From the NCBI GenBank assembly GCA_963932145.1, contig OZ010577.1:17959589-18023588 (forward strand): 64,000 nt of DNA. Reading direction: 5' to 3'. Below the pieces are notes generated by a model, which searched no databases, was not told the origin of the DNA, and saw only the letters and a list, made by a program, of their open reading frames with translations. The stretch is from Acanthosepion lycidas. Its lineage: Eukaryota; Mollusca; Cephalopoda; Sepiida; Sepiidae. A program made the position numbers and the translations under genes. This document shows positions 42,757 to 53,221 of this stretch, piece after piece; the first letter of the stretch is position 1; each line of letters starts with the position of its first letter.

Positions 42757-43113
42757 GTTTATCAACCTTTGCAGGTTATTTAAAGCCGGAAAATATTTTG
42801 TAAGAGATTTTTAAGATAATAATGATTTACTGATACTAGTTCGACTAATTAACCCATAACTGGGGGAGAAGATATGAATAAATACCTTTCCTAAGGGTAT
42901 TTGTGCATAAGTGAATATAACGATTATGAGTGGAATTGGAACTTTGTCCTTCAACTTCCAATTCCGAGCCGTTATTCATCACACCACCCGCACATCCAAG
43001 ATTAGCACAACTAGCATTCCCAGATGGTCTCCAATCTAGGAACTGACCAAGCTCGAAATTTCTTAACTTCAGTGATTGATGAGAACCAGTGTTTCAACAT
43101 GATATGGCAGTAT
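42757..43113 (-). mobile_element. 5S-SINE, full-length minus copy
   Basis: On minus the 5S-like head (rc of 42996-43113) has CCATATCATGTTGAAACACT, GTTAAGAAATTTCGAGCTTG, GTCAGTTCCTAGATTGGAGA and CATCTGGGAATGCTAGTTGT, covering nearly all of 5S rRNA. The tRNA-like part (rc of 42925-42990) and body (GCACAAATACCCTTAGGAAA) follow, and the tail (rc of 42760-42800) reads CCGGCTTTAAATAACCTGCA. This copy shows the whole element, about 355 bp. Confidence 0.85.
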
Positions 43114-43435
43114 GCTTTATCTACCTGAGGACATCTGGTGGCTACTTTGAAAACTTGCTGTCGATGCAGTCATAAAAACTAACCCAGAAAAAATCATTTA
43201 GGACCTACTTGATTGTGTATGTGTCCTAAGCTAATTCAAATGGGGACCCGTTGTGTCAGATACTGTACCAATATCTTACATGAAATACCAATGTCCACAA
43301 ATGTAAAGGCCTTCATAAATTGACAATTTATATAAGACTTCAACTTTAGACTTACTCCCATTAGGTTTATTCAATTATTGTAGGTTTAAAATGGTATGTA
43401 TTAATAGATGATGGGTATTAGACACTTTCAGAAAT
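43114..43435. other. unrecognised sequence
   Basis: Nothing recognised. Confidence 0.3.
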
Positions 43436-43439
43436 ATGC

Positions 43440-44150
43440 AATGTGATAGGTCCTGACTTGGCATCTCGACTCCAGTAATGTTGCTCCCCTCTGTCTTTTC
43501 TAGAAATATTTTCATGACAACTACTTTGACGAGCTATTTTCACTGGTGCCCCAACTTCATGAACTTAAGCGTGCTACTACATTGAATCAATAGCTACATC
43601 TACCGCAAGGAAAGTTGGTTGTCTGTGTCGCTCCAGAAGGTTTTTCTCGTCTGTGTGCATCTTTCATATCTACAAATCTACCATTCATCCATGTATGGAA
43701 TACTGTTCTGGTGCCCCCGCTGTTCATCTCGAGGTTCTCGACAAAGTCGGTCCTGACTTGGAATTTCTTCTCCAATCACTTTCTCACAGACGTGATATGG
43801 CTTCCCTCTGTCTTTTCTGCTACATTGACAAGCTATTTTCACTGGTGCCCCAACTGCATGAATTTAAACGTGCTACTAGTTTGGCATCTCGGTCCCACCC
43901 TTTTACTGTCGAAACTGTTAAATGTAACCGCCTCTTCTACTCCAACAGTTTCTTCTCTCGCACTTCCCAACAGTGGAACTCCCTTCCACTTACTTGCTTC
44001 CCTGATAACTATAATATTCACATATTTAAATGTAATGTCAATTTGATGCCTTGATTTTGATCACCGTCCTTCTCTTTATCCTTTCCTCCAACACCCTTGC
44101 ATTGTAGTGGCTCTCTTGCCTTGCTTGGTGTGAAATACTTTTAAAAAATC
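43440..44150 (+). pseudogene. LINE-A C-terminus and 3' end
   Basis: A partial segment (43450-43580) repeats part of the following copy (TTTTCACTGGTGCCCCAACT occurs in both). From 43585: codons for ARKVGCLCRSRRFFS, HIYKSTIHPCMEYCSGAPAV, HLEVLDKVGPDLEFLLQSLS, HRRDMASLCLFCYI, then ATSLASRSHPFTVETVKCNR and LFYSNSFFSRTSQQWNSLPL. Frames are interrupted but readable. The 3' end has CTTGCATTGTAGTGGCTCTC. Palm motifs are absent. Confidence 0.8.
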
Positions 44151-44154
44151 TATT

Positions 44155-44525
44155 TGCCTGATTTTAATGAACTTAAATTAAAGTTTCAAACAAATTATAA
44201 TTACCACTGTAAAAGTATAACGATAAAATAATTATTAAGTAACGATTCAAAATAGGGACGGAAGTGAGGATATTTGAGATCATAATACTGTAGCCCTGGA
44301 GCTTACGTAGAAGACTAGCATGCCAAACCCTGTCAAAAAGCTTCAAGATATCTAGAGCCACAGCTCAAGCTTCACCGTTATTATCAAGAGTTTGATATAC
44401 ATATTCAATGATGGCCGTTAGCACATTAGTGGTAGACCTGGCAAAACAGAAGCCATATTTTTTCTCAGGGAGTAGGTCGTGAGAGGTAAGATACTTAACC
44501 ACTTCAGCATTTATTAAAGCCTCGA
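44155..44525 (-). pseudogene. jockey/CR1-like reverse transcriptase fragment
   Basis: On minus, from about 44520: EALINAEVVKYLTSHDLLPE, KKYGFCFARSTTNVLTAIIE, YVYQTLDNNGEA and VALDILKLFDRVWHASLLRK, the region leading into reverse transcriptase motif A (the Asp of ALD is kept). At least one stop is present. It lies tail-to-tail with the LINE-A 3' end at 43440-44150. Confidence 0.75.
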
Positions 44526-44533
44526 ATACTTTG

Positions 44534-44534
<1 letters not shown>

Positions 44535-44623
<89 letters not shown>
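44535..44623. repeat. (TA)n-(TG)n-(TA)n microsatellite
   Basis: TA run 44535-44587, TG run to 44604, then TA to 44623. Confidence 0.95.
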
Positions 44624-44624
<1 letters not shown>

Positions 44625-44844
44625 ATTCTATGCTTTGTGTATGTATTAATAACATAATTCAAGAATATTCTGACAAAACATGGCAGACATATAAACAATA
44701 TCTCGCAACAGTACATTTTCTGAGATTACTTTTTTGTGGGGTTGCTGAGGTCGGCATGCACTCTACAGGTGTCTAAGGAACAACTGAGTGGCAAAATGTC
44801 AAAAAATACTTCCTTTATTATGCTGTGACCCTTAAGGAGATGTT

Positions 44845-45225
44845 CACAACCACACCACTTCCTATACAATCACTGAACCTAAGCAACGTTGAGCCTGATC
44901 AGTACCTAGATGGGTGACTGTTTGGCAATAGCAGGTGGGTTTGAGCTTGGTTTTGCAGCTAGTATAATAGATAATGGCTTGGAATTGTTAATCTCGAGAG
45001 CCGAGTTCCAGTTCCCGTTGGGTTTGTTAAATTCACTTAGGCACAAATATCCTTGGGAAAGATATGAATCCAACCCTTTCTCCACCCTTAGCTATAGGTT
45101 AATTAGTAACATGTGTATCAGTAAACCATTATTATCGAAAAAAAATTTTTTCTTACAATCTAAAAATATTTTCTGGCTTTAAATAACCTGCAATGGGTTG
45201 ATAAGCCATGCAAAAAGCAATCAAT
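44845..45225 (+). mobile_element. 5S-SINE, full-length plus copy
   Basis: 5S-like head: ACAACCACACCACTTCCTAT, TAAGCAACGTTGAGCCTGAT, CAGTACCTAGATGGGTGACT and a damaged end. tRNA-like part: TAGTATAATAGATAATGG and GAGTTCCAGTTCCCG. Body: AGGCACAAATATCCTTGGGA and CTTAGCTATAGGTTAATTAG. Tail: TTTCTGGCTTTAAATAACCT then TGGGTTGATAAGCC. It may be transcribed from internal pol III boxes if intact. Confidence 0.85.
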
Positions 45226-45404
45226 CAATTAACAAAATGCTGATTAGCTACACAGGTATATCTCTCAGATCTATTTACAATCTATGGAATATAAATATAT
45301 AGAAACCACCCTAGCTACAAAGTAAGGGATCAGTTTATATATTGAGTTTAAGGTAGAATTGATCCCCCACTTTATATCCACATTATAATTTTTTGTTTGT
45401 TTAT
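45226..45404. other. unrecognised sequence
   Basis: Nothing recognised. Confidence 0.3.
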
Positions 45405-45585
45405 CAAATTCTAAATCCACTTTTCCCCCTGCTATGTAACCCATAGCAGGGGGAAAAGTGGATTTAGTAAGAATTGCATCACTAAACCATTATCTCAAAA
45501 AAAAAAATTCTTACATTCTAAAAATATTTTCTGGCTTTGAATAAGCTGCAAAGTGTTGATAAGCAGTAGAAAACAAATCAACCAA
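45405..45585 (+). mobile_element. 5S-SINE 3' part carrying a perfect 26-bp hairpin
   Basis: The body block around CCCCTGCTATG is followed, after five bases (TAACC), by its exact 26-base reverse complement (45411-45436 and 45442-45467). The normal family tail (ATTTTCTGGCTTTGAATAAG) then continues. A snap-back or template-switch event in the SINE body explains it. Confidence 0.8.
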
Positions 45586-45589
45586 TCAA

Positions 45590-45965
45590 CCTTCTACGCG
45601 ATCATAGCTCTCCACAATTTCCTGTCCTTTGTAGCTCTTAGTAATATTTATCTTTTCACCATTCTTCCAATTTCTCGTCGTGTTAAGTATATTACATGTT
45701 TTTCCTTCTTTCTCACTTTCTTTCAATAAGCCATGTGAGTGTCAAATTCTTCAAGCCGTCTTTCCAATTTATATGTTCTAGAAATTTCAATAGTTTTTTT
45801 TCTTCTGATACAAAGTATGTCTCCTTTTTCTTTCCATTTTCGTTGCTCAGTTGTTCTGTTCATGGTATTATATATTTTAAAATAAAATTTCATAAGTCAT
45901 TTGCTTATATTTTATTCAAAAAACAATTATCAGCAAATTTCAGGGTTATAGTTTCTTTACTTATC
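45590..45965 (-). mobile_element. LINE-R (RTE-type) 3' fragment
   Basis: Plus-strand text matches 19160-19450 (ACAATTTCCTGTCCTTTGTA, GTCAAATTCTTCAAGCC.TCTTTCC and ATGTTCTAGAAATTTCA). On minus it is the C-terminal/3' region. No frame is kept. Confidence 0.55.
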
Positions 45966-46157
45966 TCTGTAAAGATTTAGCACTTTTGAGGAATTTTATC
46001 ATAAAATATATGACTTGTTTTCTCACTTCAATATAAAAGATAATAAAACATTTATCCAAGGCCAAAGTCATTTTAAAAAAGAGGAGATGTCATCAAATTT
46101 ATTACTTCCCAATAGAATGTTTGTAACTGGGCAAATATTTTATGGGATACAAAAATA

Positions 46158-46207
<50 letters not shown>

Positions 46208-46634
46208 TAATAAAACAACTTGGAGATGTTAAATTATGGCAAGTATTCTGATATAAAAATATAACCTATGAAAGAAATGTGACATAAAAAGCATTCAGCA
46301 GAACTAAATATATTCACCAACGGTTTATGAATTACGTGATAGCACAGGTAGGATTTCTTAAACAATTATTTTAAAACATTAATGTACGCTAATGATTGCA
46401 TAGGGATGACAAAGCAATTATGAAAAAAATATAAAAATACACTGGAAATTATTTTATTACATGAATGCTTTAGAATTATTTGTTAAACAAATACAATGAA
46501 ACTTTCATTCGCTCACATGATTACTCATAAAGTAACACGGCAAATATTAAAAGCACATATATAGAAATTCATTAGAAATTATTTTACTATAGGAATTTCT
46601 TCTAAACAGATATAAAAAAAACATTTCTTCACAT

Positions 46635-46670
<36 letters not shown>
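45966..46670. other. AT-rich sequence with (AAT)n
   Basis: An (AAT)n run at 46158-46203 and a (TA)n/(TG)n at 46635-46671. Otherwise nothing recognised. Confidence 0.5.
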
Positions 46671-46671
<1 letters not shown>

Positions 46672-46674
46672 ATT

Positions 46675-47490
46675 ATTTTGTAACTGTCTTTTACTAAAAG
46701 GAATGCATTGCAAATGAGTTAAAAAATGATTGTCAGTAGTCAGCAATGAATGCAAGCATTACTAAAAGAATAAGGCTATTATATGTAGAATTATTATTTT
46801 CTAGCAGTGTTTTACTATAGGAATGCAAAGGAAATGAGGAAAAAAGGAATTGTCAGTGGTCAGGAATGAATGCAAGCATTACTTAAAGAATAGGGCTTTT
46901 ATATGTAGAATGATTATTTTGTAGCAGTGTTTTATTATAGGAATGCATTGTAAATGGGGAAAAAAGGGATTGTCAGTGGTCAGGAATGAATGCAAGCATT
47001 ACTTAAAGAATTGGGCTATTATATGTAGAATTATTATTTTGTAGCAGTGTTTTACAACAGGAATGCATTGCAAATGAGGAAAAAAGGGATTGTCAGAGGT
47101 CAGGAATGAATGCAAGCATTACTTAAAGAATTGGGCTATTATATGTAGAATTATTATTTTGTAGCAGTGTTTTACAACAGGAATGCATTGCAAATGAAAA
47201 AAAAGGGATTGTCAGTGGTCAGGAATGAATGCAAGCATTACTAAAAGAATACGGCTATTATATGTATAATTATTATTTTGTAGCAGTGTTTTACGATAGG
47301 AATGCATTACAAATCAGGAAATAAGGGATTGTCAGTGGTCAGGAATGAATGCAAGGATTACTAAAAGAATAGGGCTATTATATGTAGAATTATTATTTTG
47401 TAGCAGTATTTTACGATAGGAATGCATTGCAAATGAGGAAAAAGAGATTGTCAGTACTCAGGAATTAAAGCAAACATAACTGTCATGAAA
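46675..47490. repeat. 120-bp tandem satellite, nearly 7 copies
   Basis: Unit: TTTTACTATAGGAATGCATT, then GTCAGTGGTCAGGAATGAAT, GCAAGCATTACTTAAAGAAT and ATTATATGTAGAATTATTAT. Repeats begin near 46682, 46802, 46922, 47042, 47162, 47281 and 47401. The outer copies are the most diverged, as expected from unequal exchange. No frame is shared. Confidence 0.95.
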
Positions 47491-47629
47491 GAGCTGTCAC
47501 ATGTATAATTTCTGAAGCTTTTTCATTCATTGTTCATATCTCTTGAAATTAAGTGTTTATCAAGTGTATGCCCAGCTGCAAGAATGCGAATGGGTGCGCA
47601 ACCCCCTCATAATATAGTCTCATCAGTTA

Positions 47630-48240
47630 AATTAATGTCATCTTTGAAGCTATAATCAACAAAATAATTGTTGATCACCTCCATAGGTACAACCTCTTGA
47701 GTGACAAGCAGTATAGATTTCAATTTGCCCAGTCCACTGCTGATATCCTAACTGGGATTACTCACAGCATTAGTGAGGCACTGGACCACAAATACATCTC
47801 AAGGATAGTCGCATTAGATATTTCAATGGCCTTTGACAATGTGTCGCATGAGGTGTTACTGCTCAATTTCTCTAGCTATGGAATCACTAGAAGAGTCTTC
47901 TCTTACAAAGTCTTTGCTAATGGGTTGGTCCCTGAAGGTAACTGTTAATAGCCAGTCTTCCGAGTCCCAGCTAGCCAGCGCAGGCATCCCCCAAATTTCG
48001 CTTTCAACACTCTTCCTCCTCTATATAAATGATCTGTTTAAGAGTATACTCTGATCATTTGCGAATATTTATACTGACGATACAACAGTATATGGATGCA
48101 CCTTCAAGAACCTCAATGACCAGAGCTTTGCAGCTGATCTCTCCTCTGGCCCACGTCTAGCAGCTCAGTTACATTGCTGGTTACATTCAATGCCTCAAAA
48201 ATCAAATTAAAAACCTTCCACCATCATCGATTGGACCCAA
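47630..48240 (+). pseudogene. LINE-B reverse transcriptase palm, degraded
   Basis: Frame segments: NLLSDKQYRFQFAQSTADIL, TGITHSISEALDHKYISRIV, ALDISMAFDNVSHEVLL (motif A, Asp kept), then after a frameshift ASAGIPQISLSTLFLLYIND (motif B; PQG became PQI) and FANIYTDDTTVYGCTFKNLN (motif C, the DD pair kept in YTDD). A jockey/CR1-like polymerase with stops and frame changes; upstream fingers lie in the unlinked fragment at 5964-6426. Confidence 0.85.
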
Positions 48241-48284
48241 TAGTGATGAACAGATCTTTCCTCGGGTGGGCCTCATGCCTTGAA

Positions 48285-48395
48285 CATTTCTGTTGCTTCA
48301 AGTCTCATCTTAATCTTTGAGTAGATTGTTCAGCATTCGCTGCCACACAGGAAGACTGATATCACATAACAATTCAATACTCTTTCTTTATTTAA
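48285..48395 (-). mobile_element. LINE-R (RTE-type) small fragment
   Basis: CTGTTGCTTCAAGTC and AGATTGTTCAGCATTCGCTG match 19930-19990 on the same orientation. It is only about 110 bp. Confidence 0.5.
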
Positions 48396-48895
48396 TTTTT
48401 ACTTTTTTCCCACTGTAATAAATCATAACTACGTCAGATTAGTTCTTGTTTTAATTTTTTTTAAAGTGAAGGTGGCTCAGCTCGCTATTAAATTTCATAT
48501 GTTAAGGTATTATTTGTTGTGACAGAGAAATAAAAATAAATAACAAGACCAAATGTCACTACTAAATAAACGGATAATAGCAGTCACCAGGTAAACAAAG
48601 CCGTAGTTCGACTGCACAATCAGAAAGTTTTCAACAAGTAATAACAAGGAGATCAAAATTTCAGCATCTCTAAAAATCGATAGTTTGCCCAACCAATCAG
48701 AAAACTTACACAATCGCGAATCAATTGGAAGCAGAGCGTACTTTTCGAAGCTGATCTATAGATATGTAGATAAACAGATGGACAATCAACCAAAACTAGT
48801 GTCGATAAATTACTTTTGTCCATTCTTCGATGCTGCGGTCATCGTAATATATCCAGAGACGAAATATGACATTTGCCCTTGCGACTACTACATGT
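48396..48895. other. unrecognised sequence
   Basis: Nothing recognised. Confidence 0.35.
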
Positions 48896-48896
<1 letters not shown>

Positions 48897-48961
<65 letters not shown>

Positions 48962-49010
48962 CTCCTTCTAGTCTCTCTCTCTCTCTCTCTCTCTTTCTCT
49001 TTCTCTTTCA
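48897..49010. repeat. (TA)n and (TC)n microsatellites
   Basis: TA run to 48959, then TC/TTTC runs at 48972-49008. Confidence 0.95.
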
Positions 49011-49390
49011 TACGCCAGGACTTTTACTCTTGAAGCTTCAACTTTCACCTTTCATCTTGCGAGATAAAAGTAGCGTCCTGTCTGGTCAAGATTCAGTTTT
49101 TTGATGGTGAAACTGGACACCAGGAAGCAGGCCTTACTAATGATATTTGGATACCGAGTGCTGAACATACTATATTGCCCTCCTCTCGTCCGTACCGACA
49201 AGATCCAAAGGTATACAATTTGAGGACGGCTTAGTTGCAGCAGCTGGTTAGGAGGCGCCAGTTTTCCGCCTTCGCCCATTCTCCAGCTTGGAGCTGGACT
49301 TTGTTGCCACCGGCTATTTGAGACGTATGCCACTGTAGCATTTTATAGTCATTAGGAGTTTGTCCACACTACCACTCCCGTCTATGGTAA
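49011..49390. other. unrecognised sequence
   Basis: A short plus-strand frame (VKLDTRKQALLMIFGYRVLN) resembles no family I can name. Confidence 0.3.
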
Positions 49391-49394
49391 CCTT

Positions 49395-50365
49395 GGAATG
49401 TATATAATGTAAGTATATAAACATTATATACATTACGTGTTTTAGCAGCTCAAAAACAATTAACTTTTTTTTAAGTATATAAAACATTAGGTAAATAAAT
49501 AAAACTGATAAGAACCGGGGTAGAAAATGCAAAGTTGATAAACACAATTTTAGGTAATCAAGAACAAACAAATGATCTTCAGGTTAGTTAGCTGATATTA
49601 TATTTTGCAGTAAACCAGGGCTTGACAGGAAGGTTCATGATGACGACATGCATCGGGCTGTTGAATTGTTCTTGCACCATGACCACATACCTGTCAGATC
49701 ATGCTTAGTCTGGTGCCTTCTCTAAATCCTTACCGCCATGAGTGGTCCTACCAAGAAAATAGAGCTCCCTAACGACTTTGAATTCGTGCATTTTAGAGAC
49801 TAGAGGCTTCCACCTGAGCTATAGCCTGCCCATGTTACCTCCACCTCATTGGCATAGGACCTGAAGGAAAATAAGCTTGGAGAAGAGGATATGAGAAGAT
49901 TGCCACTCCATAGCACATGCACTTCAGCTGATATCATCTGGTCCCTTCGCAGAATCCTTACTGCCATGAGTGATCCTACCAAGAAATGGAGCTCCCAATT
50001 GCATTGCAATCAGGTTCTTTCAGATGCATACATTATATGCATTATGTGTTTTAGAAGCTCAAAAAAATTAATATTTTTTAAGTATATAAAACGTTATGTA
50101 AACAAAAACAAGAAAGCAAGACAAATTATGAAATAGTACATTAACAGAAATATCATTTTAAAAACAGCAGCAACAAAAAATGAAAAAATATATTGTGATT
50201 TAAGCCTAAAATACTCTGAGATTATGAAGTCATTATTTAACATACAATAAAATCATTTATACTGCCTTTTTGATAGAACTAACACCTAAACTATCAATTG
50301 ATAAAAACTAGAGTAGAAATTGCAAAGTTGATAAACATAACTTTAGACAATGAAAAATAGAAAGT
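49395..50365. repeat. local partial duplication
   Basis: 49395-49580 and 50020-50365 share ATTA.GTGTTTTAG.AGCTCAA, TTTTTTAAGTATATAAAAC and GCAAAGTTGATAAACA.AA; 49725-49775 and 49945-49995 share AATCCTTACTGCCATGAGTG and TCCTACCAAGAAATGGAGCT with small changes. An old tandem duplication with later rearrangement fits. Confidence 0.6.
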
Positions 50366-50375
50366 AAAAATAAGA

Positions 50376-50815
50376 ATATGTTTGTTTAACGGAATATCAA
50401 CACCTTATGGGTCATTTAATGACGAAATTTAATTTTCTTGGGAGCATTAGTAATTTCTTTTACGAAAATGTATTGCTGGTATTTTTTTCAAAACTTTTTA
50501 CTATTAGGTTGGTGCAAAAATAATGACGTAATAATGTTGTTTTTTGACGTTAATACGTCAAAAAACGACATTATTACGTCATTATTTTTGCACCGACCTA
50601 ATATAAAAATGTATATACATTCATCGTGTTTTGACCCTAGCTTGGGGTTAACTATTTGCCCATATCTGGTACATTAACAGGTGCTACCACCCCTGGTAAG
50701 TGTGAACCTGGGAACAAAAGCAATGAGGAGGTGATTATTCCACGCTCCCCAAAACCTCCTGATCAGAGGCATTGATGCCGGATGTAGTTTATCGTCATAC
50801 CCAGGACGAGTAAGA
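50376..50815 (-). mobile_element. D-retroposon copy D, hosting MITE 4
   Basis: Family blocks on plus: AACGGAATATCAACACCTTA-TGGGTCATTTAATGACG (tail), TACTATTTGCC-type block near 50650, GGTGCTACCACCCCTGGTAA, CCTCCTGATCAGAGGCATTG and TGTAGTTTATCGTCATACCC (5' end). The tail-proximal TTGCTGGTA region is broken by MITE 4 at 50504-50601. Confidence 0.8.
50504..50601. mobile_element. mariner-type MITE 4, 98 bp
   Basis: Terminal TTAGGTTGGTGCAAAAATAA and its complement with one change; two 47-bp arms with two mismatches (both G-T in a folded RNA) and a 4-nt TAAT loop; TA at 50502-50503 and 50602-50603. Longer than the others through an inserted GACGTAATAATG segment in both arms. Confidence 0.9.
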
Positions 50816-50819
50816 ATAA

Positions 50820-52080
50820 AACAAACCATCTTCAGATTAGTTGTACAAAAACAAATAAATACTAATACAGAAAAAGACGGTAACTGTGGAAAAAGTTGAA
50901 ATTGATAATAAACAATGAACTTCAAATGAAATGAAATGAAATAGAAACGAATTAAGAATTTTATCAAATGATTATATTACATTTAAATAATATTTTCGTT
51001 TTGTAGTTAAACTTAAAATCTGTTAATTTGGGGGGGGGCTTCAGCAAAAAACGACATCTTTCCTTGAGTTCAGAACACTGATAATAATATATTGTGCATA
51101 TAAAGATATATTTTGTATTTAGCAACACACGTTTTCTTTAAGCCATTACACAAGGCCAATAGAAACCCAAACCAATTCTACCGACATATAGAGGTAACGG
51201 ACTTTGTCATATAAGAGAAATAACTTATCCATAACTAATAACTTCCTCCTAACAGCCATATATTTAAACTTAAAACCTAGAATTTTATTTACTTCTTATA
51301 GTGAGAGGGTATAGCGATTTAGCTTTATGTATTTCAGCATAGTTTGGATGTGTCACAAAGCCGAAAGTGCGGAGCACCTTGTGAGGATCAACCTCTCTAT
51401 TCAGTCGTAATTGATTACTTAGATGGTATGAGGTAATAGTTGTGTCAAGAGAAAATTTGTCCTTTTTTTTATAGACTTTTTCCTCTTTTTTCTTTTTTTG
51501 GCTAGTCCAAAGTTAAACTTTGCTTAACCGCCAAATACCAAACAGTTTAAGAATATAGCCGAAGAAAACAAATATAAATTAAATTTAGCGGAGTGTAAAT
51601 TAAAGCTTCTATGCTGTTATGATATCAAATCGCAAATAATAAAACACTCAATCACTCGACAAGAAGCAACATGGTAACCGTCTCTTAAACTGCTTAAATA
51701 TGGCGCGTACATGAAAGAGCATGTGTTTGTGTATAAGTGTAAGTGTCTGAGTAAATTTAAGAGCAGATGTAGCATGTATGCGTGTTCGTATGTGAGTGAC
51801 AGGGAGAGTGCACTTGCTCAACGTCTCTCCAACCAACATCAAAGTTGGCTTAACCCAGTTCTTAAGACTGATTCCGCGATGCAGTTTCTTTTCCATTAAG
51901 TGCTGACATTGGCAAATAATTAATCTCTACGTCAGAGAACCGAAAGTCTTTAATGGCAGTCAAGAATCACCGATTCTCTCAGCTTTCATTAATCTTTATG
52001 CATTTTCAAAATTGAAACTCTCAGCTCAAGATTTTTCAAGCCCCATGTTCAACAAATGCAACTTGTGATACACACACACT
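50820..52080. other. unrecognised sequence
   Basis: About 1.25 kb without a recognised family or gene. A G run lies near 51031 and a T-rich run near 51460-51500. Confidence 0.4.
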
Positions 52081-52089
52081 CACTCACTG

Positions 52090-52565
52090 ACACACTCAAG
52101 TACCGTAGGCATCCTGAGGGGTATGGTCTATAGTTAAGTCCCATAGACACCCTGTGGAGTATGGGTTATAGCTCTTAAATCTTGTACACACCCTGATGAG
52201 TATGGGCTATAGCTCTCAAGTCCCGTAGACATCCTGAGGAGCATGAACTATAGCTCTCAACTCCCGTAGACTCCCTGATGAGTATGGACTATAGCACTCA
52301 ACTCCCGTTGACTCCCTGGTGAGTATGGACTATAGCCCTCAAGTCCTGTGGACGCCCTGAGCAGTATGGGCTATAGCTCTCAACTCCCGTAGACTACATG
52401 ATGAGTATGGACTATAGCTCTCAAGTCCCATAGACGCCCTGGGGAGTATGGGCCATATCTCTCAACTCCCGTAGACTCCCTAATGAGTATGGACTATAGC
52501 TCTCAAGTCCTCTGGACGCTCTGAGGAGTATGGGCTATAGCTCTCAACTCCCGTAGACTCCCTGA
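52090..52565. repeat. 41-bp tandem satellite, about 11 copies
   Basis: Unit: CCCGTAGACTCCCTGATGAG, then TATGGACTATAGCTCTCAA and CT. Two alternating variants are seen (GACTCCCTGATGAG and GACGCCCTGAGGAG), suggesting an 82-bp higher-order unit in the middle of the array. Confidence 0.9.
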
Positions 52566-52649
52566 TGCCACATCTATTGCTAAAATGTAGGGAAAATGGT
52601 CGTTTCATTGTACCACTCTAGTAAGTAACTGACTCCCCTTACTATACAT

Positions 52650-52768
52650 CTTTACAGCCACATCACGCAGAAAAACTGGTTCCTGTACGACCACCGAAAT
52701 TAAGCAACGTCGAGTCTGTTCAGTACCTAGATGATTGTTTGGGAAATATTTGGTGCACTAAGCCTGGA
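52650..52768 (+). pseudogene. 5S rRNA-like sequence (5S-SINE head without the usual body)
   Basis: CAGCCACATCACGCAGAAAA, CGACCACCGAAATTAAGCAA, CGTCGAGTCTGTTCAGTACC, TAGATGATTG and TTTGGTGCACTAAGCCT align to almost the whole 5S rRNA. Mismatches in the internal promoter region (TAGATGATT where TGGATGGGTGACC is usual) argue against a functional 5S gene. The tRNA-like SINE part does not obviously follow. Confidence 0.7.
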
Positions 52769-52774
52769 TGCGCA

Positions 52775-53215
52775 GGTAATGCAGAGTGATTGAAAAGTAA
52801 CTCTCTATCTTATGTATGATGGACTCTCCCGTTTCATAAAAATTATAGTTAGAGTATAATGGCTGGACGCCATATGAGTCTAACTTTGACGAGGCTATTT
52901 AAGAACATGACCCAAAGTTTGAGCCTTTTTTTTTCGTTTTGTAGTACCTTAGAGTGTTGGAAAAGACTACACGAAGAGCAACATATCCTGTGCTCAATTT
53001 TCTTATCTCCTATACTAAAATTTTTATAACTGGTCCATGAGACCGCTTAACTGAAGATTGTAATTTACATCATTCCCCAACCTTCACATTATCAGCCAAT
53101 CATCAATATCTCATAAATCATGACAAGAATTTGATATTTACAAAATACTTGGAATGCACAACTAGTGAGTATAGTGTGGGCTACACGTACATGTCCCCAA
53201 ATATGACCTCGTGAC
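52775..53215. other. unrecognised sequence
   Basis: Nothing recognised. Confidence 0.35.
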
Positions 53216-53221
53216 CTCGAG

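Noticed and set aside
46675..47490. CRISPR-like array
   Set aside because: The 120-bp units are contiguous tandem repeats without unique spacers, and the DNA is eukaryotic in character.
52090..52565. CRISPR-like array
   Set aside because: The 41-bp units are back-to-back satellite copies with no spacers.
52650..52768. Functional 5S rRNA gene
   Set aside because: It has internal promoter changes, it is single-copy here and the family occurs as SINE heads elsewhere in the window.
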